This document shows, one piece after another, positions 5,759 through 12,904 of a stretch of 12,904 bases of DNA (position 1 is its first letter; every line of letters begins with the position of its first letter). The notes below the pieces were generated by a model, which was not told the origin of the DNA, did not search any database, and was given only the letters and a program-made list of their open reading frames with translations. The stretch is from Phycisphaerales bacterium (GTDB lineage: Bacteria > Planctomycetota > Phycisphaerae > Phycisphaerales > SM1A02): positions 1 to 12,904 of the forward strand of contig JAGQOI010000309.1 of NCBI GenBank assembly GCA_020427625.1, read 5' to 3'. The position numbers and the translations under genes were made by a program.

Positions 5759-8303
5759 ACCCGGCCGCACGGCCCTCATGGTCGGTGCCCTGGCCCTCGC
5801 GGCGAGTCTCGTCACGGCGGTCTCGTGCACCATCGGCACCGTGCAGCACGCGTTCGAGTTCCGCGTCGCCCAGATCCTCGGCGCCACCGACGCCCGCATC
5901 TTCCACCAGGGCAACAACCGCTTCGACGACGCCATGCTGGACCGGGCGCGCGCCTGGCCGGAGGTTGCCGCGGCGGCCGGACACCTCTCGTCATCGATCA
6001 CCCTCGTCCGCGCCGACGGCGCCCGCGATCCCGCGACGAACGACCGGCTCCGCTGTTCGCCGAACGCGCACGGCGTCGACCTGGACGTGACCCGCGAGTT
6101 CCGGGAGTTCGAACTCGAATCCGGGCGCGAACCGGCGGCGCCGAACGAGATCCTCATCGATCCGCTCACCGCCGACGCCCTCCGCGCCGGACCCGGCGAC
6201 GTGCTCCAGATCGAGCGCTTCGGCGATCCGATCGAACTCGTCGTCACCGGCGTCGAGAAGCGCATGCGCCTCGGCACGCTGCAGCGCCCCCGCGTGCGGA
6301 TGGACCGGCGCACGCTCGCCGACGCCGCGAACCAGCGCGGCGAACTGTCGTACATCCTCATCAAGCTCCGCGACGGCGTCCGTCCCGAGACGTTCTGCGC
6401 CGAGCACGGCGCCGAGGTCGAGCCGCCGCTCATCCTCGAACCGGCCGAACTCGTGAAGACCGGCTTCTACGAGCGACTCCAGGCGGGCAAGCTGGGCTTC
6501 GTCGTCGCGACGGTGCTCGCCTTCCTGTGCGCCTCGTTCATCGTCGTCACCGGACTCACCAGCGGCGTGACGGAGAAGCAGCGCCAGCTCGCGATCATCC
6601 GCTGCATCGGCGGGACGCGCGGGCACCTGTTCCGCAGCGAGCTGCTCGCGGGCGGCGCGCTCGGCATCGCCGGCGTCGTCATCGGCGTCCCCCTCGGTAT
6701 CGGACTCGCCGGACTCCTCGCCTGGTGGTTCCGTGCGTTCCTGCCCGTCCCGCTCGCGATCCCCGGCCTCGGCATCGCGCTCACCGCGAGCGGCTCGATC
6801 CTCAGCGGCCTGCTCGGCGCGGTGTTCCCCGCGATGCTCGCGGCCCGCGTGTCGCCGCTCCAGGCGATGACGGCGACCGCCCGACCGGCCTCGCCCGCCG
6901 GACTCGTCGCGGCGACCATCGTCGGACTCGCCCTCGTCGCGATCGAACTGCTCCTGCTCCTGTCCGGCGACCCGCAGACGGTGTTCTGGCTCTACGTGAC
7001 GATCGGACTCCCGGCGTCGACGATCGGGTACTTCATCCTCGGCGTCCCGGCGGTCCTCATCGTCACCGTCCTCTTCGCGTCACCGGTGTCGGCGGCGCTG
7101 CGCCTGCCCGGCGGGATGCTGCGACGAACGATGTTCGCGACGCCGTTCCGGCACGGGCTCACGGCCGGGGCGCTCATGGTGGGGATCACGATTCTCACGA
7201 GCACGTGGACGAACGCCAACACGATCGTGAGCGGCTACCTCGACAAGATCAAGTTCGCCGACGGGTTCGCCTACCGGACGAACGGCCTGACGCAGGACGA
7301 GCAGAAGGCGATCGCGGCGCTGCCGTTCGTGACGGCGTCGGCGCCGATCGGGTACATGCCGCTGCGGATCATGAACCGGACGGTGTTCGGCATCGAGGGT
7401 CTCTCGACGCCGGGCGTGATCTGCGTGGGCTTCGATCCGGAGCGGTTCTTCGCGATGAACGCGGTGCACTGGGCCGCGGGCGATCCGGCGACGGCGTTGC
7501 CGCGCCTGAAGTCGGGCGACGCGATCGTGGTCGCGGAGGAGTTCCTCGCGCGGGGCATCGGGCTGGGCGACCGGCTCGTGCTCGGCGCGGGTCGGGTGGA
7601 GCACGAGTTCGAGGTGGTCGGGGTCGTCGATTCCGGCGGCCTGGACATCGTCACGCAGTCGTTCGGTCTGCGCAGCGCCTACCTGCAGCACGCGCGAAGC
7701 TGCGTCTTCATGGACTTCGGCGCGGTCGAGCGCGTCTACGACAACCACGACGCGCTGCTCATGCAGTTGAACCTCGCGGACGACGTCGACGACGCGACCG
7801 CGTCCCAGGCCGTCGAGGCCGTGATTCCCGGCGGAATCTTCCGCAGCGGACGGTTCATCCGGCAGCGGATCGACAACATCGTGTCCACCGCGCTCACCGT
7901 GAACGCGACGATCGCCTTCGCCGCCCTGCTGCTCGCGTGCCTCGGCGTCGGCAACGTGATCATGGCGAACATCCACTCGCGCCGGTTCGAGTTCGGCGTG
8001 CTGCGGGCGGTGGGCGCGACACGCACGACGGTCGCGGCCCTGATCCTCGCCGAGGCCCTGCTGCTCGCGCTCGCGGCGATCCTCGTCGGCACGACGCACG
8101 GCATTCAGCAGGCCTGGGTGACCGCCATCCAGTACCGCGACCTCGCCGGCATCCCGTTCGACCACCTCGCGGTGCCGTACGGGAGCGTCGCGATCGGGTG
8201 GCTCGTGCTCATCGGCATGACGCTCGCGTCGGCCCTGCCCGCGGTCCGATCGCTCATCGCCCGCGTGCCCCGCGCACTCGTCGCGAGCGGTCGCAACGGC
8301 TGA
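5700..8303 (+). CDS. ABC transporter permease with two FtsX domains
   Basis: Inner-membrane partner of the preceding ATPase. The 867-residue protein has the duplicated layout of large FtsX-like permeases: a first membrane helix (about 25-45), a periplasmic MacB-type core domain (about 50-260), FtsX domain 1 with helices near 266-286, 316-345 and 363-385, two linking helices (about 403-421 and 440-461), a second half starting with a helix near 486-503, a second periplasmic domain (about 505-725), and FtsX domain 2 with helices near 732-755, 776-797 and 827-850. That is ten predicted helices. Both FtsX halves show the conserved cytosolic motif after their first helix: KQRQLAIIRCIGGTRGHL (293-310) and RRFEFGVLRAVGATRTTV (761-778). 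ATG 5700 or ATG 5715 could be the start. Similar systems include YbbAP-like and Lol-like exporters; lipid or lipoprotein export is plausible but not shown. Confidence 0.9.
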   Translation: MSGLLMLPSWRLARNNLAGRPGRTALMVGALALAASLVTAVSCTIGTVQHAFEFRVAQILGATDARIFHQGNNRFDDAMLDRARAWPEVAAAAGHLSSSITLVRADGARDPATNDRLRCSPNAHGVDLDVTREFREFELESGREPAAPNEILIDPLTADALRAGPGDVLQIERFGDPIELVVTGVEKRMRLGTLQRPRVRMDRRTLADAANQRGELSYILIKLRDGVRPETFCAEHGAEVEPPLILEPAELVKTGFYERLQAGKLGFVVATVLAFLCASFIVVTGLTSGVTEKQRQLAIIRCIGGTRGHLFRSELLAGGALGIAGVVIGVPLGIGLAGLLAWWFRAFLPVPLAIPGLGIALTASGSILSGLLGAVFPAMLAARVSPLQAMTATARPASPAGLVAATIVGLALVAIELLLLLSGDPQTVFWLYVTIGLPASTIGYFILGVPAVLIVTVLFASPVSAALRLPGGMLRRTMFATPFRHGLTAGALMVGITILTSTWTNANTIVSGYLDKIKFADGFAYRTNGLTQDEQKAIAALPFVTASAPIGYMPLRIMNRTVFGIEGLSTPGVICVGFDPERFFAMNAVHWAAGDPATALPRLKSGDAIVVAEEFLARGIGLGDRLVLGAGRVEHEFEVVGVVDSGGLDIVTQSFGLRSAYLQHARSCVFMDFGAVERVYDNHDALLMQLNLADDVDDATASQAVEAVIPGGIFRSGRFIRQRIDNIVSTALTVNATIAFAALLLACLGVGNVIMANIHSRRFEFGVLRAVGATRTTVAALILAEALLLALAAILVGTTHGIQQAWVTAIQYRDLAGIPFDHLAVPYGSVAIGWLVLIGMTLASALPAVRSLIARVPRALVASGRNG

Positions 8304-8309
8304 CGGGCG

Positions 8310-8816
8310 TCAGGCGCCGGCGGCGGCGGCGGATCGTTCGTGCAGTCGGCGCCGCACCTCGTCGACGGCGGACGTCGCGGCCCGGGCGCCGACGGTGTCG
8401 CCGACGATCAGGTCGAGGTCGAGGACTGCGCCGGGCGCCACGATGATGCTGCGGGTCCGGAGCGATCCGGTCGCCCGCGACTTCGGCGTGAAGGTGGACG
8501 GTCCGTGCACGAGGGCGGCGGCGTTCATGGCGCCGTCGACCTGCAGGCAGCCGCACTCGATCTGCCCGGTGACGGACCCGCGCCGGGCGATGCGCACATG
8601 CCCGAGCGTGCGGACGGTGCCCTGCACGGTGGAGGACAGCACGGCGTCCTGGAGTTGCAACTGGCCGGTGCACGCGGGACAGCGGATGCTGATCGCGCGG
8701 CGCGGCGCATCGAACGCCGCGCCGCAATGCGGGCAGGCCAGTCGCCGGACCGGGAATCGTGCCGTCAGGCCGGCCGGGCGTCTTTCGCGTCCGTCGACAT
8801 CGCTCGGCGCAGCCAT
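8310..8816 (-). CDS. Bactofilin-like protein with N-terminal zinc ribbon
   Basis: Probable cytoskeletal or scaffold protein. The 168 residues start with a short polar leader, then a treble-clef/zinc-ribbon-like pair of knuckles, CPHC (28-31) and CPAC (46-49), followed by short beta-strand repeats of hydrophobic-G-x-hydrophobic type (about 58-140: VQGTVRTLGHVRI, GSVTGQIECGCLQVDGAM, GAVLDLDLIVGD) like the right-handed beta helix of bactofilins (Pfam PF04519). The match is weaker than for its neighbour. The C-terminal 28 residues look helical (VDEVRRRLHERS). ATG 8816 is supported by GAGAGGA ending 7 nt upstream. The gene lies 28 bp behind the upstream bactofilin, so the two are co-transcribed, and it ends 6 bp from the convergent permease stop. 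Zinc-ribbon fusion suggests nucleic-acid or protein contacts, but that is inference. Confidence 0.7.
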   Translation of the reverse strand: MAAPSDVDGRERRPAGLTARFPVRRLACPHCGAAFDAPRRAISIRCPACTGQLQLQDAVLSSTVQGTVRTLGHVRIARRGSVTGQIECGCLQVDGAMNAAALVHGPSTFTPKSRATGSLRTRSIIVAPGAVLDLDLIVGDTVGARAATSAVDEVRRRLHERSAAAAGA

Positions 8817-8844
8817 GGCGGCGTCCTCTCGGCGCGGGCCGGCA

Positions 8845-9483
8845 TCAGGCGCTGGCGGGACGGTTGAGCACGGACGATCGTCGGCGCAGGAGGCCGGCGA
8901 CGGCGGTGTTCTCCTCGGCCTTCGGGCCGGGTTCGACGTCGGGCACGCGTCCGATCGGATCGTTCGCGCGGGTCTCGGACGCCCGCTCGGCGGCGTTCGG
9001 GTCGAGCGCGATCGAGTATCGGGTGGGCGGCGTGTCCGGATCGGGCTTTGCTTCGGCGGTGGCGCCGGGCAGCGTCGCGATGGTGGACGGTTCGGGACCG
9101 ATGACGACGTGCCCGCGGTAGGTCGCGCCTTCACAGATCGCGATCGCCTTCGCGTAGAGGTCGCCGACGAGGCGCGAGCGCGCCGTGAGTTCGACGGTCT
9201 CGCCGCAGACGACGTTGCCGGTGATGGTGCCCTGGAGCTTGAGGTCGCCCTCGCAGGTGACGTCGCCCTCCACGGTGCCGCGGAGATCGAGAGCGCCGCT
9301 CTGGACGCTGCCGTTGACGCGTCCGTGCTCACCGATGGTGAGGGCGCCGACGATGTCGAGAGCGCCGTCGACGACGCCGAGGATGACGGCGTCGCCGTCG
9401 AGCGCGATGTCGCCGGCGATGCGGCAGGACGGCCCGATGACGGTCGCCTGGGACGGAGTGACGTTGGGATTCTTCGCGGTCAC
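8845..9483 (-). CDS. Bactofilin (polymer-forming cytoskeletal protein)
   Basis: Bactofilin family (DUF583/PF04519) protein, expected to self-assemble into nucleotide-independent filaments at the membrane that place cell-wall enzymes or organise the envelope. In the 212 residues, about 14-128 form a run of short beta strands of the pattern hydrophobic-x-G-x-hydrophobic: IAGDIALDGDAVILGVVDG, LTIGEHGRVNGSV, LDLRGTVEGDVTCEGDLKLQ, TGNVVCGETVEL, SRLVGDLYAKAIAICEGA and YRGHVVIG. The C-terminal 80 residues (from about 131) are low-complexity, rich in Pro, Ala and charged residues, with no fold I recognise. The start is GTG 9483, chosen because AAAGGAG lies 7 nt upstream; the nearby ATG at 9506 is out of frame. 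It is the first gene of a two-gene bactofilin operon, divergent from uvrB. Confidence 0.85.
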   Translation of the reverse strand: MTAKNPNVTPSQATVIGPSCRIAGDIALDGDAVILGVVDGALDIVGALTIGEHGRVNGSVQSGALDLRGTVEGDVTCEGDLKLQGTITGNVVCGETVELTARSRLVGDLYAKAIAICEGATYRGHVVIGPEPSTIATLPGATAEAKPDPDTPPTRYSIALDPNAAERASETRANDPIGRVPDVEPGPKAEENTAVAGLLRRRSSVLNRPASA

Positions 9484-9575
9484 GGCGGGACTCCTTTCCC
9501 GTTCATGGGGAACGAATGCGTGCGGAGTCTCTTCGGCGGGAGATGCCGCGAGCCGTGAATGCGGCGACGCGGTCC

Positions 9576-9605
9576 GATAAGCGCCCCGGGCGGCCTCCTG
9601 CGCAA
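9576..9605 (-). promoter_or_regulatory. Weak candidate promoter of the bactofilin pair
   Basis: On the minus strand TTGCGC (9605-9600) and CTTATC (9581-9576) are 18 bp apart, the best sigma-70-like pair in the 226-bp divergent gap 9484-9709. The leader would be close to 90 nt. The hexamers are poor and this is only a suggestion. Confidence 0.2.
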
Positions 9606-9622
9606 GTCCGACGCGATTCCCG

Positions 9623-9652
9623 CGGCCGGTCGCGCGGACTCGGCCGGTCGCG
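9623..9652. repeat. 12-bp direct repeat upstream of uvrB
   Basis: CGGCCGGTCGCG occurs exactly at 9623-9634 and 9641-9652, an 18-bp period, inside the uvrB-bactofilin divergent gap and about 58-87 nt before the uvrB start. It could be a pair of regulator sites or chance in GC-rich sequence. Confidence 0.45.
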
Positions 9653-9697
9653 GGCGGTTCCGCGCAGGACCTGCCCGATCCCGCGGACGAAGCGGCG

Positions 9698-9710
9698 TAG
9701 AATCCGGCGA
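9698..9710 (+). promoter_or_regulatory. -10 element for an apparently leaderless uvrB mRNA
   Basis: TAGAAT (9698-9703) is a strong -10 hexamer that ends 6 nt before ATG 9710, which places the transcription start at the A of the start codon. No Shine-Dalgarno sequence fits in between or further upstream. No good -35 is visible near 9674-9680. Confidence 0.5.
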
Positions 9711-11839
9711 TGTCCGACGGTCACGCATTCCGCCTCGTCTCCGACTACACCCCCACCGGCGACCAGCCGCAGGCGATTTCTGCGCTCGTCGCGGGCATCG
9801 AGGGCGGGCGTCGTCACCAGGTCCTGCTCGGCGCCACCGGAACCGGCAAGACGTTCACGATGGCGAACGTGATCGAGCGGGTGAACAAGCCGACGCTCAT
9901 CATCTCCCACAACAAGACCCTCGCGGCCCAGCTCTACGAGGAGATGAAGGAACTCTTCCCGGACAACGCCGTCTCCTACTTCGTCTCCTACTACGACTAC
10001 TACCAGCCCGAGGCGTACATCCCCCAGCGGGACATCTACATCGAGAAGGACGCCTCGCGCAACGACGATCTCGACCGGCTCCGTCTCGCGGCGACGTCGA
10101 GCCTGCTCTCCCGGTCGGACGTCATCATCGTCGCGTCGGTCTCGTGCATCTTCGGTCTCGGCTCGCCCGAGGAGTACCGCAACCGCGTCCTCCCCCTCGC
10201 CGTCGGCGACACCGTCGACCGCCGCTCGCTGCTCCTCGGGCTCAGCGACATGCAGTACGCGCGGACGGATCTCGATCTCCAGCGCGGGCGCTACCGGGTG
10301 AAGGGCGACGTCATCGACATCTGGCCCGCGTACGAGCAGTTCGCCGTGCGGGTCGAGTTGTTCGGCAACGAGATCGAGCGCCTCGAGTTCATCCACCCGA
10401 CCTCGGGCGAGCAGCTCGCGACGGAGACCCGGGTCTTCATCTTCCCCGCCGTGCACTACGTCATGCCCGAGGACCGCATGAAGGAAGCCCTCGCGAACAT
10501 CCGCGCCGAACTCGACGAGCGCGTCATGGCCCTGCGCCACGAGGGCAAGCTGCTCGAAGCCCAGCGCCTGCTCGCCCGCACGAAGTACGACCTGGAGATG
10601 ATGGAGGAGGTCGGCTACTGCTCGGGCATCGAGAACTACTCCGCGCATCTCGACGGACGCCCGCCGGGCGCGCGCCCCTACGCGATGCTCGACTACTTCC
10701 GCTACGTGCCCGATCGCGATCCCGACGACTGGCTCGTGTTCATCGACGAATCCCACGTGATGGTCCCGCAAGTGCGGGCGATGTTCAACGGCGATCGCGC
10801 CCGCAAGCAGGTGCTCGTGGAACACGGGTTCCGACTGCCGTCCGCCATGGACAACCGGCCGCTCACGTTCGAGGAATTCGAGGCCGTCGTCCCGCAGGTC
10901 GTCTACGTCTCCGCGACGCCGAGCGCGTACGAACTGGAGCAGGCGGAAGGCATCGTCGTCGAGCAGGTCATCCGGCCCACGGGACTGCTCGATCCGATCA
11001 TCGAGATCCGGCCGACGGAAGGCCAGGTGCCGGACCTCATCGAGCTCTGTCTCGCCCGCGCGGCTCGTCACGAGCGCGTCCTCATGACGGTCCTCACGAA
11101 ACGGCTCGCCGAGGACCTCACGAACTTCCTGCACGAGAAGGGTCTGCGGGTGCGCTACCTGCACTCGGAGATCGACACGCTCGAACGGGTGACGATCCTG
11201 CGCGAGCTGCGCGAGGGCGACTTCGACGTGCTCGTGGGCGTGAACCTGCTGCGCGAGGGACTCGACCTGCCCGAGGTCGCGCTCGTGTGCATCCTCGACG
11301 CGGACAAGACCGGGTTCCTGCGGAGCGAGACGAGCCTGATCCAGACGATGGGTCGGGCGGCTCGCAACGTGAATTCCCGGGTCATCATGTACGCGGACAC
11401 GATCACGCCGCAGATGCAGGCCGCGATCGACGAGACGGAACGCCGGCGCGAGAAGCAGATGGCGTACAACGAGGCGCACGGGATCACGCCGGAGACGATC
11501 GTGAAGGCGATCCGCAGCGGGATCGAGCGCGAGCTGTCGGGTCGCCGCACGGCCCGCGAGGCGTTGAGCGGGCGCCAGTCCGAGCAGGAGTACGACCGCA
11601 CGGAACTCGTGACGCTGCTGGAGAAGGAGATGCTCGAGGCGGCGGCGCGTCTGGAGTTCGAGCGCGCGGCATCGTTGCGCGACCAGGTCGCCCAGCTCAA
11701 GGCCGCGCCGGACTACGGCGGTCGCTCGAAGATCACCCGCGAGGAGGTCGAAGCCCCGAAGCCCAGACCGGGTGCCGCGGGCTCGAAGGCGGGCATCACG
11801 AGCAAGGGCTCGAAGAAGAAGAAGAAGGCGTCGCGCTGA
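9710..11839 (+). CDS. uvrB: Excinuclease ABC subunit B
   Basis: Damage-verifying helicase-like subunit of UvrABC nucleotide excision repair: loaded by UvrA, it opens DNA at lesions and positions UvrC for incision. The 709 residues are complete: Walker A GATGTGKT (41-48), the beta-hairpin aromatic cluster YYDYYQPEAY (94-103), motif II DESH (346-349), VSATPS (400-405) as motif III, motif V VNLLREGLDLPEV (511-523), motif VI QTMGRAARN (545-553) and a C-terminal UVR domain (about 632-667, LEKEMLEAAARLEFERAASLR) that binds UvrC. It is somewhat longer than E. coli UvrB because of a basic C-terminal tail (about 672-709) ending in GSKKKKKASR. It stands alone, convergent with the sigma-54 activator 20 bp away, and divergent from the bactofilin pair. 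No LexA box could be identified with confidence. Start is secure by family alignment. Confidence 0.98.
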   Translation: MSDGHAFRLVSDYTPTGDQPQAISALVAGIEGGRRHQVLLGATGTGKTFTMANVIERVNKPTLIISHNKTLAAQLYEEMKELFPDNAVSYFVSYYDYYQPEAYIPQRDIYIEKDASRNDDLDRLRLAATSSLLSRSDVIIVASVSCIFGLGSPEEYRNRVLPLAVGDTVDRRSLLLGLSDMQYARTDLDLQRGRYRVKGDVIDIWPAYEQFAVRVELFGNEIERLEFIHPTSGEQLATETRVFIFPAVHYVMPEDRMKEALANIRAELDERVMALRHEGKLLEAQRLLARTKYDLEMMEEVGYCSGIENYSAHLDGRPPGARPYAMLDYFRYVPDRDPDDWLVFIDESHVMVPQVRAMFNGDRARKQVLVEHGFRLPSAMDNRPLTFEEFEAVVPQVVYVSATPSAYELEQAEGIVVEQVIRPTGLLDPIIEIRPTEGQVPDLIELCLARAARHERVLMTVLTKRLAEDLTNFLHEKGLRVRYLHSEIDTLERVTILRELREGDFDVLVGVNLLREGLDLPEVALVCILDADKTGFLRSETSLIQTMGRAARNVNSRVIMYADTITPQMQAAIDETERRREKQMAYNEAHGITPETIVKAIRSGIERELSGRRTAREALSGRQSEQEYDRTELVTLLEKEMLEAAARLEFERAASLRDQVAQLKAAPDYGGRSKITREEVEAPKPRPGAAGSKAGITSKGSKKKKKASR

Positions 11840-11859
11840 CGACGAGACGAGCGGCGTCC

Positions 11860-12904
11860 TCAGCCCACCCGGCCGTATTCCTCCAGGCCGAAGTGCTTGA
11901 TCTTCTTGTAGAGCGTCGTGCGGTTCACCTGGAGTGCCTCGGCGGTCTTCTGGCGGTTCCAGTCGTTCGCTTCGAGGGCGGCGAGGATGATGCGCTTCTC
12001 GGGTTCCTCGAGGGCCTGGCGCAGGGGCATCGGGTGATACTCGCCGTCGACGAGCGGCCAGGCGCCGGCGCCGGTCGACGCGCGACCGGGCGGGCGGTTC
12101 GTCACGACGTGCGGCGGCAGGTCGGCGACGTCGATGACGGTCGCCCGCGTGAGCACGATCGCACGCTCGATGATGTTCTCCAGCTCGCGCACGTTGCCGG
12201 GGAACGAGTACGCCTGCAGCGCGCGCATCGCCTCGGGCGTGAAGCCCGTCACGACGCGTCCGAGTTCCTTCGTGCATCGCGCGAGCGTGTGCTCGGCGAG
12301 CAGCGGCACGTCCATCACGCGATCGCGCAGCGGCGGCAGTTCGATGTTCACGACGTTGATGCGGTAGTAGAGGTCGGGCCGGAACTCGCCGCGGGCGACG
12401 AGGTCCTCCAGCGGCTGGTTCGTCGCGAGGATCACGCGCACGTCGACCTCGACGGTCCGGTTCGATCCGACCGGCTCGAACACCCGCTCCTGGAGGACGC
12501 GCAGCAGCTTGAGCTGCATGCCCGGCGAGGCGGAGTTGATCTCGTCGAGGAACAGCGTGCCGCGATCGGCGGCGAGGAAGCGCCCGGGCTTGTCGACGTG
12601 CGCGCCCGTGAACGCGCCCTTCACGTGCCCGAACAGCTCCGATTCGAGCAGCGTCTCGGGAATCGAGCCGCAGGCGAGCTCGACGAACGGCGCATCGGCC
12701 CGCGGCGAGCGCCGGTGGATCGCGCGGGCGATCATCGACTTGCCCGTGCCCGACTCGCCGCACATGAGCACCGTCGTCCGCGCCGGCGCCACCGCCTCGA
12801 TCACGTCGAAGATGCGCCGCATGCGCGCATCGGCGCCGACGATGTTGTCCATCCCGTACCGGTGGTCGAGCTGGCGACGCAGATGACCGTTCGTCGCGAC
12901 CAGC
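11860..12904 (-). CDS. Sigma-54-dependent transcriptional activator, C-terminal part (NtrC family)
   Basis: AAA+ activator that hydrolyses ATP to remodel sigma-54 RNA polymerase at -24/-12 promoters. The gene is cut by the window's right edge: upstream of the ATG at 12852 the frame stays open for 17 more codons (ending RRQLDHRYG before MDNIVG), the usual link to an N-terminal domain, so the internal ATG is unlikely to be the start. Counting from that Met, motifs are Walker A GESGTGKS (32-39), the sigma-54 contact loop GAFTGA (79-84), Walker B GTLFLDEI (98-105), arginine fingers in FRPDLYYRINV (158-167), FPGNVRELEN (217-226) and a Fis-type helix-turn-helix (about 290-323, WNRQKTAEALQVNRTTLYKKI). 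The GAFTGA loop is intact, so it should work with sigma-54. Whether the missing N-terminus is a response-regulator receiver, a GAF or another sensor cannot be seen. Its targets are unknown. Confidence 0.93.
   Translation of the reverse strand, partial: LVATNGHLRRQLDHRYGMDNIVGADARMRRIFDVIEAVAPARTTVLMCGESGTGKSMIARAIHRRSPRADAPFVELACGSIPETLLESELFGHVKGAFTGAHVDKPGRFLAADRGTLFLDEINSASPGMQLKLLRVLQERVFEPVGSNRTVEVDVRVILATNQPLEDLVARGEFRPDLYYRINVVNIELPPLRDRVMDVPLLAEHTLARCTKELGRVVTGFTPEAMRALQAYSFPGNVRELENIIERAIVLTRATVIDVADLPPHVVTNRPPGRASTGAGAWPLVDGEYHPMPLRQALEEPEKRIILAALEANDWNRQKTAEALQVNRTTLYKKIKHFGLEEYGRVG

Noticed and set aside
5825..8446. 873-codon open frame on the plus strand inside the permease gene
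   Set aside because: Arg/Pro/Ala/His-dominated translation without any fold, overlapping the FtsX permease whose helices and motifs are intact. It also runs past the convergent gene boundary.
9653..9668. Possible LexA/SOS-like dyad GGTTC-N6-GGACC upstream of uvrB
   Set aside because: Imperfect 5-bp arms in GC-rich DNA, and the LexA site of this lineage is unknown; too weak to call.
9503..12763. 1086-codon open frame on the minus strand across uvrB
   Set aside because: It is the antisense shadow of uvrB and of part of the sigma-54 activator. The translation is a low-complexity Arg/Asp/Glu/His/Val mix, as expected for a stop-poor frame in GC-rich DNA, while UvrB motifs are complete on the other strand.
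1..12904. Mobile element, CRISPR array, tRNA/rRNA or defence island
   Set aside because: No transposase or integrase motifs, no regularly spaced repeats, no tRNA-like cloverleaf, and all genes fit core or common accessory families with similar base composition.

Overview
The window is about 12.9 kb of high-GC bacterial chromosome. It holds eleven protein genes, tightly packed and in both orientations, with no transposase, integrase, tRNA, rRNA or CRISPR array. The gene content is mostly housekeeping: HtpX-type protease, cytidylate kinase, acyltransferase, GcvH, UvrB, two bactofilins and a sigma-54 activator. Together with the very high GC and a xylose-isomerase-like TIM-barrel gene, it would suit a planctomycete-like or other deep-branching Gram-negative bacterium. 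That assignment is inference from gene content, not from a marker gene.

Layout. Positions 73-906 (+) encode a TSUP (TauE/SafE) permease, followed by htpX (1010-1873, +). Converging on htpX is a minus-strand operon, read right to left: TIM-barrel sugar isomerase/epimerase-like protein (4221-3427), cmk (3418-2678) and a PlsC-type acyltransferase (2681-1896). cmk and plsC share a 4-base ATGA overlap. The 405-bp gap 4222-4626 separates this operon from a plus-strand one: gcvH (4627-5010), a LolD/MacB-type ABC ATPase (4988-5758) and a two-FtsX-domain permease (5700-8303), with overlaps of 23 and 59 nt. Converging on the permease is a minus-strand bactofilin pair: a bactofilin (9483-8845, GTG start), then a bactofilin-like protein with an N-terminal zinc ribbon (8816-8310). 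Divergent from these is uvrB (9710-11839, +). It meets the C-terminal part of a sigma-54-dependent activator (minus strand, 11860 to the window edge) whose N-terminus lies outside.

How the parts work together. The ATPase and permease should form one MacB/Lol-like ABC complex. cmk and plsC link CMP/dCMP phosphorylation (CTP supply) to phosphatidate synthesis. The bactofilins probably co-polymerise or act together at the envelope. UvrB and GcvH work in nucleotide excision repair and glycine cleavage with partners encoded elsewhere.

The most unusual stretch is the intergenic region 4222-4626. It is less GC-rich than the genes and contains, on the minus strand, a hairpin with a cUUCGg tetraloop, then a C-rich linker complementary to Shine-Dalgarno sequences, then a near-perfect intrinsic terminator built on a 15-bp inverted repeat. 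This looks like a small RNA gene between two divergent promoters. Other points of interest are an apparently leaderless uvrB (and possibly a leaderless permease gene), the zinc-ribbon bactofilin, and a TIM-barrel protein that seems to lack the family's usual metal ligands. I see no defence system, secondary-metabolite cluster or mobile element.
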